Source: Barnesiella merdipullorum (GTDB lineage Bacteria > Bacteroidota > Bacteroidia > Bacteroidales > Barnesiellaceae). Taken from it: a DNA stretch of 64,000 bases. Shown in pieces: positions 41,943-50,580 of the stretch. Each line of letters opens with the position of its first letter. Position 1 is the first letter of the stretch. Both the position numbers and the translations under genes were made by a program. Where the stretch lies: assembly GCA_019116365.1 (NCBI GenBank), contig DXBT01000022.1, positions 28,784-92,783 on the forward strand, read 5' to 3'. The notes under the pieces are model-generated. The model ran no database searches. It was not told the DNA's origin and worked only from the letters and a program-made list of their open reading frames with translations.

Positions 41943-44462
41943 TTACATGCCCGAGCCGCCCATGCCGCCCATGCCGCCGGCTGCGCCGCTACCGGAACCA
42001 CTGCCTCCGCTCTTGAGGTCGTCGTTGTTGATACTGCGGTGGGCCTTCTTCACCGAGTTTTTCATCTGGCCGAACGAGTAGGTTATACCCAGCCGCACAT
42101 ACTGGCAGGGGTTGTAGTTGTAGTTGTCGATGCGGTAATCGTCGTTCTTGATGTGCATGACAAACTTGCGCTCTTTCGAGAAGGGGTCGCTGGCCGAGAG
42201 GTTTATCTGCAACCGCTTGTTGAAGAACGACTGGCTCACACTGAAGCCGCAGAAGGCAAAGGGTGCCGTGGTTCCCACCAGCATGCGGAATCCCGAGTAG
42301 TAACCCACGTTGGCACTGATGGCACCGTCTTTCCAGGCATTCCAGCGGGCACCCAGAAAACCGTTGTAGTCCCACCCCTTGTTGGAGTAACCGGCCCGGG
42401 TCGAGCTGTAGTCGCCATATCCGCCCGAGAGGTTGGTATAGAGGTTGAGCGTGGGCAGTACGTTGCCCGAGAAGAAGACGTTCAGTTTGCACTCGCGGGC
42501 CCGGCCTATGTTGTCGTAGGTAATGTTGGCTATACCGTTTTCGTCCATGAAGATGGTCTGCTCGATACCGTTGTTCTGTATGCGGCCGTTCAGCTCGGTG
42601 GCCAGGCTCATGCCCGTGGCGGTAAAGAGGGTATATCCCAGCGAGAAGGTGTGCGAAATCTCGGAGTCGAGGTTGGGGTTACCATAGCTCACCTGCATGG
42701 GCGAGGAGGTATCCTTGAAGGGGTTGAGTTGCCAGATGCCCGGGCGGCTGAGCCGCTGCGTGTAGGAGAGCTTGAAGGTCTGCATCTCGCGCGGTTGCCA
42801 CGAGAGGGTCACATAGGGCACCACGTTGAAGAAGTCGTTGTCGAATCGAGTCTCTTGTGTACCTCCCTCGGTGTTGTGGTTGGTGGTGCGGCCGTCGTTC
42901 CAGGTCGATTCGAGCCGGGCACCTACCTTGCCGCTCCACTTCTTTATTTTCAGCACATAGCCGGCATAGAGGCCCAGGATATGCTGCGTGTAGTCGAGGT
43001 CGTTGACCGGCAGCAGCACGTCGTTCCAGGTATCGGTAGGCTCGTCCCACAGGCTTTGGGTGCGGTTGCCGTCGCTCACGTTGCAGCGCATGATGTATTT
43101 GGCACCGGCTTCGATCTGGTGCATCTCGGTGAGGGGGTCGAAGTAGTCGATCTGCACGGTCTGTTCGGTACCGTGAGCCTTGTTCTTGCTGCGTTCGATG
43201 TAGCTGTTCCAGTTGATGAGACCGTTGCTCTCGGTCGTGTAGTCCGAGTTGTTGGGGTTGTATTCAAACTGGTACGAAGCCGTGAGTGTGCGGTCTTTCT
43301 TGGCAAACGAGCGCTGGTAGTCGAGCGTTCCCGATATCGAGCCATAGTCGCTGCTCGAGTGGGTGAGCGACTGGTATTGGCTGCTGATGTCGTTGGCTCG
43401 GTTGTAGGAGGTGTAGTCGAGATTGGAGTTGGACTTGTTGTTGCCCAGCCAGCCGAAGGCTGAGAAGCTGATGAGGTTGAGGGTGTCGATTTCGTAGCTG
43501 GCCTCGATCGAGAGGTTGTGGCCGAGCCCTTCGAATCGCGACTTGCCGTAAACGGCCGAGTGGTTGAACTCGTCGCTGCCGTAGGTCTCGGAGAAGGTCT
43601 TCGAGTGACCTCCGTGGCCGTTGGTGTAGCGGCTGCCCGAGTAGCGGCCCGAGAAGGCGAACTTGCCAATCTGCGAGGAGAGGTAGATGTTGCCGCCGAA
43701 TCCGCCTCGGTTGTCGGCGTTGGCCCCCACGCTGCCCACTACACCGTTGGTGTCGCGACGGGTCACGGTGACGATATTGATGATACCGCCCACGCCCTCG
43801 GCCTCGTATTTCGACGAGGGGTTGGTGATGACTTCGATATTCTTGATCGAGCTGGCCGGCATGCTCTTGAGCACCTCCTTGAGGTTGTCGCCCGACATGA
43901 TGGCCGAGCTCTTGCCGTTGAGCAGCACCTTGTAGTTGCTCTGTCCGTTGAGGCGGATGTTCTCCTCGGCATCGACGGTAATCATGGGCACCTTGCGCAG
44001 CATGTCGAGAGCATTGTTGCTCGTGGCCTCGGGATCGGCCTCCATGTCATAGGTTATCTTGTCGATGTCGCTCTTGATGAGGGGGCGTTGGGCCACGACG
44101 GTCACCTCCGAGAGTTCTGTTCCCTCGGTGAGGGTGAGGTTGCCCAGATTTTTGGTGCGCTCGCCCGGTTCTATCGACACCTCTACGCGGTTGGTCGCAT
44201 AGCCTACCGACGAGATGACCAGCGTATAGCGGTTGCCGGCGGCAGCCGTAGCGGTGAAGTTTCCGTCCACGTCAGAGGCCACGCGGGTCAATACCTTGCC
44301 GTCGCTGTTTTCCACCCCCACGGTTACGAAGGGGATGGCTTCGCCACTGATCGAGTCGGTCACGGTGCCGCTTATCTTGCAATCGGCCGCAGCGGCGTGG
44401 GCCATAGTGAATACCGAGAATAACATTCCCAGCAGAATACCCAATTTGAAAACTCGTTTCAT
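41943..44462 (-). CDS. OMP_b-brl_3-type outer-membrane barrel receptor with Gly/Met-rich C-terminal tail
   Basis: 839 residues. A signal peptide ends near residue 24. A carboxypeptidase-regulatory-like domain covers about 28-110 (CKISGTVTDSISGEAIPFVT), a plug-like domain about 120-240 (LIKSDIDKITYDMEADPEAT), then a long barrel of the OMP_b-brl_3 kind. The segment KVLLNGKSSAIMSGDNLKEV is typical of these TonB-dependent receptor relatives. The end is unusual: after the last strand (RLGITYSFGQ) comes a Lys/Arg-rich stretch and a low-complexity tail of Gly, Ser and Met ending GGMGGMGGSGM. Transported ligand unknown. It is the last gene of a cluster with an ABC transporter and a GntR regulator. 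Confidence 0.88.
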   Translation of the reverse strand: MKRVFKLGILLGMLFSVFTMAHAAAADCKISGTVTDSISGEAIPFVTVGVENSDGKVLTRVASDVDGNFTATAAAGNRYTLVISSVGYATNRVEVSIEPGERTKNLGNLTLTEGTELSEVTVVAQRPLIKSDIDKITYDMEADPEATSNNALDMLRKVPMITVDAEENIRLNGQSNYKVLLNGKSSAIMSGDNLKEVLKSMPASSIKNIEVITNPSSKYEAEGVGGIINIVTVTRRDTNGVVGSVGANADNRGGFGGNIYLSSQIGKFAFSGRYSGSRYTNGHGGHSKTFSETYGSDEFNHSAVYGKSRFEGLGHNLSIEASYEIDTLNLISFSAFGWLGNNKSNSNLDYTSYNRANDISSQYQSLTHSSSDYGSISGTLDYQRSFAKKDRTLTASYQFEYNPNNSDYTTESNGLINWNSYIERSKNKAHGTEQTVQIDYFDPLTEMHQIEAGAKYIMRCNVSDGNRTQSLWDEPTDTWNDVLLPVNDLDYTQHILGLYAGYVLKIKKWSGKVGARLESTWNDGRTTNHNTEGGTQETRFDNDFFNVVPYVTLSWQPREMQTFKLSYTQRLSRPGIWQLNPFKDTSSPMQVSYGNPNLDSEISHTFSLGYTLFTATGMSLATELNGRIQNNGIEQTIFMDENGIANITYDNIGRARECKLNVFFSGNVLPTLNLYTNLSGGYGDYSSTRAGYSNKGWDYNGFLGARWNAWKDGAISANVGYYSGFRMLVGTTAPFAFCGFSVSQSFFNKRLQINLSASDPFSKERKFVMHIKNDDYRIDNYNYNPCQYVRLGITYSFGQMKNSVKKAHRSINNDDLKSGGSGSGSGAAGGMGGMGGSGM

Positions 44463-44508
44463 CTGTTATTAGTCAATTAAAGTGCGTGATGAATTGGTTG
44501 GTCTGTTC

Positions 44509-45333
44509 TTATTTTTTCTCTTTTTTGTCGGCTTTGTCGTCGGAGGAGTATTTCACGCCGATGCCGAAACTCACGGTGTCGATACTGTCGTTACCAATCG
44601 ACTTCGACAGGTTGAACTCTATGAGATCGGTAGATCCGGTCACCCCGATGTTGTTGCCCTCGAGCGCCAGGGTATTGAGCGCCTTGGGGAGGAAGGCGGT
44701 GCCTATGTTGTTGTTCGAGAGGCTCAACGAACATGTATTGTTGAGGTATGCAAATAGTGTGCCGATATTGCATTGCTGGCAGGTGGTTCCACTGTGGCCT
44801 ATGCTGTCCTGCATGACGAGCATACCCACGTTCGATTCCCGCACGACCACGTCGCCTTGCGATTGGACGATGAGTTTATCGAAGTTGCCCTCCGAGAAAT
44901 AGAGCGTGACGTTGGGGTTGTGGTTCTCGACGATGAGTCGGGTGTTGTGGTCGTAGTCGAGAGTCTGTTTGCCAAACCACGACTGAGGTATCGAGTCGTT
45001 GGAGTCATCGGCCGCCGGCTGTTCCAGCCACTGGTCGGTGATATGCAGGGTGTCGCCCGTGTAGTTTTCGCCGTTGGCGAAGACGATACCCTGCCGGGAA
45101 TCTTTCTTGTCGCGGGTCGAGATGAAGATGCAGGAATATACCGAGTCGTTGTCGGTATCGTCGATAACGAGGTAACGCACGGGGGCGTTGTAATTTTCAT
45201 TATAATCCAGCAACTCTTTCAGACTCTTCAATTTCGTTTCGGGCGAGAGGTTGCTGATGATTTTGATGGCGATGATGGGAGTGAATATCATCACGGCCAG
45301 AACGATTAACAGGACTATGGTCGAGCGTTTCAT
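44509..45333 (-). CDS. Anchored beta-rich protein of unknown function
   Basis: 274 residues: an N-terminal membrane helix (about 5-27, IVLLIVLAVMIFTPIIAIKI) that anchors it or acts as an uncleaved signal, then a periplasmic region. The C-terminal half has a repeating Asn/Leu/Ile pattern (NVTLYFSEGNFDKLIVQSQG, later NNIGTAFLPKALNTLALEGN), suggesting a beta-solenoid similar to adhesin-type domains. It overlaps the GntR gene by four bases (ATGA), so it is translationally coupled to it. No named family recognised. Confidence 0.72.
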   Translation of the reverse strand: MKRSTIVLLIVLAVMIFTPIIAIKIISNLSPETKLKSLKELLDYNENYNAPVRYLVIDDTDNDSVYSCIFISTRDKKDSRQGIVFANGENYTGDTLHITDQWLEQPAADDSNDSIPQSWFGKQTLDYDHNTRLIVENHNPNVTLYFSEGNFDKLIVQSQGDVVVRESNVGMLVMQDSIGHSGTTCQQCNIGTLFAYLNNTCSLSLSNNNIGTAFLPKALNTLALEGNNIGVTGSTDLIEFNLSKSIGNDSIDTVSFGIGVKYSSDDKADKKEKK

Positions 45334-45722
45334 GATTCTTGGTTTGAGGGGTTTGACGTGAGGTTATTGATAAATTCCCGGTACATGGAGTCAATTTCGT
45401 CCATGGGGATGTGCAGGGTATAAAGCTGCATGAAGAAGCGAGGCAGTTCGGTCTTGAGGAATTCGTTTCGCCGATACTCTTTGATTTTGTGTTTGGCATC
45501 GGGCGAGACAAAGAAGCCGATTCCCCGTTTGTTGAAGATGATACCCTGAGTCTGCAAAAATTCATAGGAACGCATCACCGTGTTGGCGTTTACCTCCACG
45601 AGGGCCGCGTATTCGCGCACCGAGGGTATGCGGGCCCCAATGGCATAGTGGCCCAGCAGTATCTCGTCGCTGATGCGTTCGGCGATTTGCAGGTAGATGG
45701 TCTGGTTCTCTTTGAATTGCAT
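45330..45722 (-). CDS. GntR-family transcriptional regulator (YtrA-like)
   Basis: 130 residues from the ATG at 45722 (MQFKENQTIYLQIAERISDE). The frame extends to 45824, but that part lies inside the next gene. A winged-helix DNA-binding domain covers about 10-75 (IGARIPSVREYAALVEVNAN, the recognition helix, then YEFLQTQGIIFNKRGIGFFV). The short C-terminal part lacks a large effector domain, as in the YtrA subgroup, whose members usually control an adjacent ABC transporter. Here the ABC genes lie directly upstream, two bases away, so it probably represses its own operon. Confidence 0.92.
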   Translation of the reverse strand: MQFKENQTIYLQIAERISDEILLGHYAIGARIPSVREYAALVEVNANTVMRSYEFLQTQGIIFNKRGIGFFVSPDAKHKIKEYRRNEFLKTELPRFFMQLYTLHIPMDEIDSMYREFINNLTSNPSNQES

Positions 45723-45724
45723 AC

Positions 45725-46597
45725 TTATCGTTTGGTTTCGTTTATTTCGAGTTCTTTCATGCGCATGTAGCCGATGTATCCGAACAGCAGATATTCTACG
45801 GCGCTGATGCCATTGAGTATCCACACGAGGTCGTTGTTGTTGAAGCTGTCTAAGTAGTTCCCTACGACCAGAAAGGTAAACAACGACTCCAATTCCTCTT
45901 TATCCAGCAGGGTGGTATAGAATACGATGACGATGATGCCCAGCAGAAAGCAGGCAGCAATGGTCTTGAGAAAACTGTTTTTCTGCCACAGCGTAGCTCC
46001 CAGCGTGAAGGTAACGATAATGTTGATCGTGTAGTTCACCAGGAACGAGGTGCTGTACATGTTGTTGTTCCAGAAGGTGAGCAAGCCTTGCAGCGGCGTG
46101 CCCGGGTTGAAGGCTTCGCCGCGTATCATCGACGAGGCTACCTCCGAGACATACTGGGCCACCAGGATGGCTGCGAAGAAGAGGATAGGGTAGAGCACGA
46201 TGGTCCACAGCAGGTGGGCGATATACTTCTCGGCGGTCGAGGCGGGCACCACCAGGTAGAGCACCCGTTTGGAGCGGCGGCCTATCTGGTCGGCCAGGCT
46301 CGAGGCGCTCTTGGCGATATAGACAAAAAAGCCGAGCCAGATAATAATTTGTATCCCGGTCGAGGCGATGGAGGGAGTCAGTCCCTTTTCGTCGGTCGAG
46401 TGGAAGAGAAACATCAAGAGGGTGTAGATGCCGGCCAGCGAGAAGAACTGGAGCAAGAGTCCCCGTTTCCACTCGTGTATCTGCTTGGAGCAGTAGCGGC
46501 CGAAACGTTTCAAGTTGAATAAGTTGGAGGCCGTCGGGCGTGCGGCTACCGAGGCGGTTGCCTCTTGTGCGTTGGGGGTTATATCATATTCGTTCAT
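45725..46597 (-). CDS. ABC-2-type membrane protein (putative transporter permease)
   Basis: 290 residues with about six membrane helices (for example SLAGIYTLLMFLFHSTDE-type and VLYPILFFAAILVAQYVSEV segments). It lies seven bases after the ATPase gene and two bases before the GntR gene, so it is likely the membrane subunit of that ABC transporter. The substrate is unknown. YtrA-regulated transporters in other bacteria act in cell-envelope stress or antimicrobial export. Confidence 0.82.
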   Translation of the reverse strand: MNEYDITPNAQEATASVAARPTASNLFNLKRFGRYCSKQIHEWKRGLLLQFFSLAGIYTLLMFLFHSTDEKGLTPSIASTGIQIIIWLGFFVYIAKSASSLADQIGRRSKRVLYLVVPASTAEKYIAHLLWTIVLYPILFFAAILVAQYVSEVASSMIRGEAFNPGTPLQGLLTFWNNNMYSTSFLVNYTINIIVTFTLGATLWQKNSFLKTIAACFLLGIIVIVFYTTLLDKEELESLFTFLVVGNYLDSFNNNDLVWILNGISAVEYLLFGYIGYMRMKELEINETKR

Positions 46598-46604
46598 GAT
46601 TGGT

Positions 46605-47453
46605 TCATTTTACAGGGTTGGCAAATATACGTTCGATCTCCGCCGGTTTTTCGATGGCGTAGTTGAAGAGCATCTCGATGTCGAGCGGCGACTCCTCGCC
46701 CGTGGGGTTGGGCAGGATGGCACTGTATCCAGCAATGGTCGAGACCGAGTAGAGCGCCCCCTCGACGTCGGCTTCGCTGGCCCCCTTGACGAATCGCAGG
46801 TGCGAGGTGATGTCGGCCGTGTCGCGGTCGAGCAGCAGGCGACCGCCCTCGAGAATGTCGATGCGGTCGATCATGTTTTCGAGGTCGCGCACCTGGTGAG
46901 TCGAGATGACAATGCTCTTCTGCTCGTTCATACCCGAGGCAATAACCTTGCGGAACTGGCTCTTCGAGGGGATGTCCATGCCGTTGGTAGGCTCGTCCAT
47001 GAGCAGCAGCGGGGTGTTGGTGGCCAGGGCGAAGCTCACCAGATATTTCTTTTTCTGACCCATCGAAGTCTTGGCCAGGTTCTTGACATTCTCCAGTTCG
47101 AAGTCGGCCAGGTATCGGTCGAACTGCTCGCGGTCGAAGTGGGGATAGAAGACGCTGTTGCGGCGCACATAGGCATCGACCGAGATCGCAGGGAGGTCAA
47201 ACTCCTCGGGCACGAGGAATATCTTCTCGAGTGTCTCGGGGTAGCGGTGCCGCACCTCCACGCCGTCGAGCGTGACGTGGCCCTTGTGGGGAAACATCAG
47301 TCCGCACATCATATAGAGCAGGGTCGATTTACCGATTCCGTTTTTACCCAGCAGGCCGTAAACCGAACCCGGTTGTATCGTCAGGCTTATGCCGTTGAAG
47401 ATGGGGGTCTTCTTTTTGTGGTAACTAAATTCAAGATTCTCAATCTGTAACAT
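46605..47453 (-). CDS. ABC transporter ATP-binding protein
   Basis: 282 residues from the ATG at 47453 (MLQIENLEFSYHKKKTPIF). The earlier part of the open frame overlaps the promoter region. Walker A is YGLLGKNGIGKSTLL (about 35-49), Walker B is LLLMDEPTNGMD (about 157-168) with the catalytic Glu, and the signature is weak (KTSMGQKKKYLVS instead of LSGGQ), as in several ABC-2-type exporters. It is the first gene of the five-gene minus-strand cluster. Confidence 0.93.
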   Translation of the reverse strand: MLQIENLEFSYHKKKTPIFNGISLTIQPGSVYGLLGKNGIGKSTLLYMMCGLMFPHKGHVTLDGVEVRHRYPETLEKIFLVPEEFDLPAISVDAYVRRNSVFYPHFDREQFDRYLADFELENVKNLAKTSMGQKKKYLVSFALATNTPLLLMDEPTNGMDIPSKSQFRKVIASGMNEQKSIVISTHQVRDLENMIDRIDILEGGRLLLDRDTADITSHLRFVKGASEADVEGALYSVSTIAGYSAILPNPTGEESPLDIEMLFNYAIEKPAEIERIFANPVK

Positions 47454-47567
47454 AATATCTCGGATTAGAATTGTTTTACTGTTTTTGTGTATTAGTTTAA
47501 TAGTACACTGCAAATGTAAGCAATGATTTTAAAATAGCAACAAAAAAACTTATTTTTTTTCAGTCGA

Positions 47568-47599
47568 TTTGCAAAAGCCAGTTAGGATTTGTACTTTTA
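47568..47599 (+). promoter_or_regulatory. Promoter of the small acidic protein gene
   Basis: TTTG (47568-47571), a 20-base spacer and TACTTTTA (47592-47599) match the -33/-7 consensus, 33 bases before the ATG at 47632. A run of A and T bases lies upstream. Confidence 0.7.
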
Positions 47600-47631
47600 C
47601 CCAATCAATAAACTCCCAAAAAAAGAAAGTT

Positions 47632-47949
47632 ATGAGTGAGAATGAGGATTTGTTTACCTACGACGAAGACGACGCCGTAAAATATATATTGAATGTATTG
47701 CCCCAGGAATTGAAAGAGAAATACAGCCACGACGATATTGTCTATATTACCGATGTGGTATATGACTACTACGAGCAAAAGGGCCTCTTCAACGAAGATG
47801 CCGGCGACGAGGTAGAGCTCGACGAGGACGATATCATCGACTATGCCCGCAAGTGTGCCCACAAAGACGGCATGAAGATCGACGACGAGGATATGCCGTT
47901 CCTGGTACGGGGCGAGTTGGATTATGAAGAGTCGCTGGGTGTTTTCTGA
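47632..47949 (+). CDS. Small acidic protein of unknown function
   Basis: 105 residues, strongly acidic (ENEDLFTYDEDDAVKYIL, then EDAGDEVELDEDDIIDYAR). No signal peptide or membrane helix. I chose the ATG at 47632 because it follows a consensus promoter and the earlier 21 codons lie across it. It is immediately followed by the OmpA-family gene (start 47961), suggesting co-expression. No family recognised; the earlier small acidic protein (21161-21517) is not obviously related. Confidence 0.8.
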   Translation: MSENEDLFTYDEDDAVKYILNVLPQELKEKYSHDDIVYITDVVYDYYEQKGLFNEDAGDEVELDEDDIIDYARKCAHKDGMKIDDEDMPFLVRGELDYEESLGVF

Positions 47950-47960
47950 GGAGGGGTGTG

Positions 47961-48659
47961 ATGAACAGAAAAACAGGATTTGCCATACTGCTGGGTGTAG
48001 CGGCACTTCTCCCCGCCGAGGTAGCCTCGCAGAATATTTTCCAGAAAGCGGGCAACACGATATCGTCGTGGTTCTCGCCGAAAGAGAAACCGAGCGAGGA
48101 GGTCGTTGTCGAGCACACCGACCTGACGAAACTGACTCTCGACGAGAATATTTCGATACCCGAGATTGACAAGGATGCCCGCAAGATACGCACAGCGCAG
48201 TCGCGCGAAATGCGCCGCCTGCAACGGGCCCGTCTCACCGATTTGAAGTTGATACGCGACTACGAGGTGATCAAGGCCACGTTGTCGGCTTCGAATCTCT
48301 TCTTGCCCAACGACACGGTGTTGAGCGAAAAGGCCGATATCTTTCTGCGTCCCTTCCTGGTCGATTTGCGCATCCCCGACTACTACCATGTGATGCTGGT
48401 CATGCATAGCGACAATACCGGTTCCGAGTCGTACTGCCTCGACCTCACCCGGGCTCGGGTACAGGCCGTGCGCGACTGGTTTGCCCGTAATGGGGGAAAT
48501 ACCGACTATATGGTTGTGTATGAGGCCGGCGCCTTTGCTCCCATCGCTTCGAACGAAACCATGGAGGGGCGTGCCAAGAACCGCAGGCTCGACATCTATC
48601 TGATACCAGGCGAGAAGATGATCGACATGGCCCGTCGGGGGCAACTCGACAAGCGATAG
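47961..48659 (+). CDS. OmpA-family protein
   Basis: 232 residues with a signal peptide (1-24). The C-terminal OmpA-like peptidoglycan-binding domain (about 105-220) has VMLVMHSDNTGSESYCLDLT, RARVQAVRDWFARNG and the closing motif EGRAKNRRLDIYLIP, which contain the positions used to bind diaminopimelate. The N-terminal part (about 30-100) is charged and helical, not a beta-barrel, so the protein is probably a periplasmic or lipid-free anchor. Starts 11 bases after the acidic protein gene. Confidence 0.88.
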   Translation: MNRKTGFAILLGVAALLPAEVASQNIFQKAGNTISSWFSPKEKPSEEVVVEHTDLTKLTLDENISIPEIDKDARKIRTAQSREMRRLQRARLTDLKLIRDYEVIKATLSASNLFLPNDTVLSEKADIFLRPFLVDLRIPDYYHVMLVMHSDNTGSESYCLDLTRARVQAVRDWFARNGGNTDYMVVYEAGAFAPIASNETMEGRAKNRRLDIYLIPGEKMIDMARRGQLDKR

Positions 48660-48817
48660 TCGCGAGCGGGCATGACCCGGGAGTTGGCTCGGCAAACGGG
48701 TGGACTCGGTTGCTCTTTTGTCCTATTCAGGGGGGGAGAGGTGAGGTGACTACGCCCTTGTGACTCGAACCGGCCTGCTCCTCTTTACACCTATTTTTTA
48801 CTGTTATTGGATAAGCC

Positions 48818-48897
48818 AGGAGGCGCCCCGGAATAGTCAAAACCCGAAAAACTCTGTTTTTCTTTTGACTCTCCGCTCACCTTTCACTATCTTTGCA
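48818..48897 (+). repeat. Promoter-bearing dispersed repeat, copy F (proS)
   Basis: Contains GGAGGCGCCCCGGAATAG, then CTCTCCGCTCACCTTTCAC and TATCTTTG (48888-48895). TTTG lies 20 bases before the -7 box. The -7 box is 63 bases before the proS ATG. The left part is diverged from copies B to D. Confidence 0.72.
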
Positions 48898-48958
48898 AAT
48901 CCTTTGCATCGGGCAGGGGACTACTGTTTTCATGTCAATAATAAAAACCGCATAAATA

Positions 48959-50440
48959 ATGGCAAAAGAGTTGAAAGAATTGACCAAGCGTGCCGATAAC
49001 TATTCGCAATGGTACAACGACTTGGTGGTAAAAGCCGACCTGGCAGAACAGTCGGCCGTGCGGGGCTGTATGGTAATCAAGCCCTATGGATATGCAATTT
49101 GGGAAAAGATGCAACGTCAGCTCGACGATATGTTCAAAGCAACGGGGCATGTGAATGCCTACTTCCCGCTGCTGATTCCGAAATCGTTTTTAAGCCGTGA
49201 GGCCGAGCACGTCGAAGGCTTTGCCAAAGAGTGTGCCGTGGTGACTCACTACCGGTTGAAAACCAACCCCGACGGCACGGGCGTAGTGGTCGATCCGGCT
49301 GCCAAACTCGAGGAGGAGCTTATTATTCGTCCTACCTCCGAGACCATTATCTGGAACACCTATAAAAACTGGATTCACTCCTACCGCGACCTGCCCATCC
49401 TCTGCAACCAGTGGGCCAACGTATTCCGCTGGGAGATGCGCACCCGCCTCTTCCTGCGTACGGCCGAGTTCTTGTGGCAAGAGGGGCACACGGCCCACGC
49501 TACCCGCGAGGAGGCCGAGGCCGAAGCTCGCCGCATGCTCGAGGTCTATGCCGACTTTGCCGAGAACTTCATGGCCGTGCCGGTAATCAAGGGAGTGAAA
49601 TCGGCCAACGAGCGTTTTGCCGGTGCTCTCGATACCTATACCATCGAGGCCATGATGCAGGACGGAAAGGCCTTGCAATCGGGCACGTCGCACTTCCTGG
49701 GACAGAACTTCGCCAAGGCTTTCGATGTGCAATTCATCAACAAGAACAACGAGCTCGAGTATGTGTGGGCTACCTCGTGGGGAGTATCTACCCGCTTGAT
49801 GGGTGCCCTCATCATGACCCACAGTGACGACAACGGTCTGGTGTTGCCGCCCAAGTTGGCCCCCATCCAAGTGGTGATTATTCCTATCTACAAGAATGCC
49901 GAGCAGTTGCACGCCATCGACGTGAAGGCCGACGAGATTGCCGGCAAGTTGCGTGCCCTGGGTATCTCGGTGAAATATGACAACGCCGACAACAAACGTC
50001 CGGGCTTCAAGTTTGCCGATTACGAGCTGAAGGGAGTACCCGTGCGTCTGGTCATGGGAGCCCGCGATCTCGAGAACGGTACCGTCGAAATCATGCGTCG
50101 CGATACGCTCGAGAAAGAGACGATTCCCGTCGATAACATCGAGCAGGTAGTGAAAGGTTTGCTCGACGAGATTCAGGCCAATATCTTCCAGAAGGCCCTC
50201 AAGTTCCGCCAGGAGCACACGATTACGGTCGATAACTACGACGAGTTCAAAGAGAAGATCGAAGAGGGTGGCTTTATCCTGGCTCACTGGGACGGCACGA
50301 CCGAGACCGAGGAGCGCATCAAGGAGGAGACCAAGGCTACGATTCGCTGTATCCCGTTCGACGGCGATACCACGCCGGGCGTGTGCATGGTTACCGGCAA
50401 GCCGTCGGCTCGCCGTGTGCTCTTTGCCCGTTCCTATTGA
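48959..50440 (+). CDS. proS: Prolyl-tRNA synthetase (eukaryote/archaea-type)
   Basis: Charges tRNA-Pro. The 493 residues match the short, archaeal/eukaryal-type enzyme without the large bacterial editing insert. Class II motifs: motif 1 region (about 60-80, LIPKSFLSREAEHVEGFA nearby), motif 2 FRWEMRTRLFLRTAEFLWQE (about 157-176) and motif 3 near SWGVSTRLMGALIMTHSDD (about 275-293). The anticodon-binding domain (about 300-400) and the short C-terminal zinc-like domain follow (RFIPFDGDT-type region). A promoter repeat drives it and a strong terminator ends it. Confidence 0.96.
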   Translation: MAKELKELTKRADNYSQWYNDLVVKADLAEQSAVRGCMVIKPYGYAIWEKMQRQLDDMFKATGHVNAYFPLLIPKSFLSREAEHVEGFAKECAVVTHYRLKTNPDGTGVVVDPAAKLEEELIIRPTSETIIWNTYKNWIHSYRDLPILCNQWANVFRWEMRTRLFLRTAEFLWQEGHTAHATREEAEAEARRMLEVYADFAENFMAVPVIKGVKSANERFAGALDTYTIEAMMQDGKALQSGTSHFLGQNFAKAFDVQFINKNNELEYVWATSWGVSTRLMGALIMTHSDDNGLVLPPKLAPIQVVIIPIYKNAEQLHAIDVKADEIAGKLRALGISVKYDNADNKRPGFKFADYELKGVPVRLVMGARDLENGTVEIMRRDTLEKETIPVDNIEQVVKGLLDEIQANIFQKALKFRQEHTITVDNYDEFKEKIEEGGFILAHWDGTTETEERIKEETKATIRCIPFDGDTTPGVCMVTGKPSARRVLFARSY

Positions 50441-50463
50441 TGGCGTAAGCGAAACGACTTATA

Positions 50464-50503
50464 TCGGGGGCGGTATCGAATCATTCGATACCGCCCTCTT
50501 TTG
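50464..50503 (+). terminator. Terminator after proS
   Basis: GGGCGGTATCGAA and TTCGATACCGCCC form a 13-bp perfect stem around TCA and run into CTTTTG, 24 bases after the stop codon. Confidence 0.92.
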
Positions 50504-50580
50504 TTTGGTCTCCTTCAGAGAAGCGGGTCGGTTTGGTCCGACGCAGAGCCACCCTCATGGACGGGTATGCGCGGGTGTGG

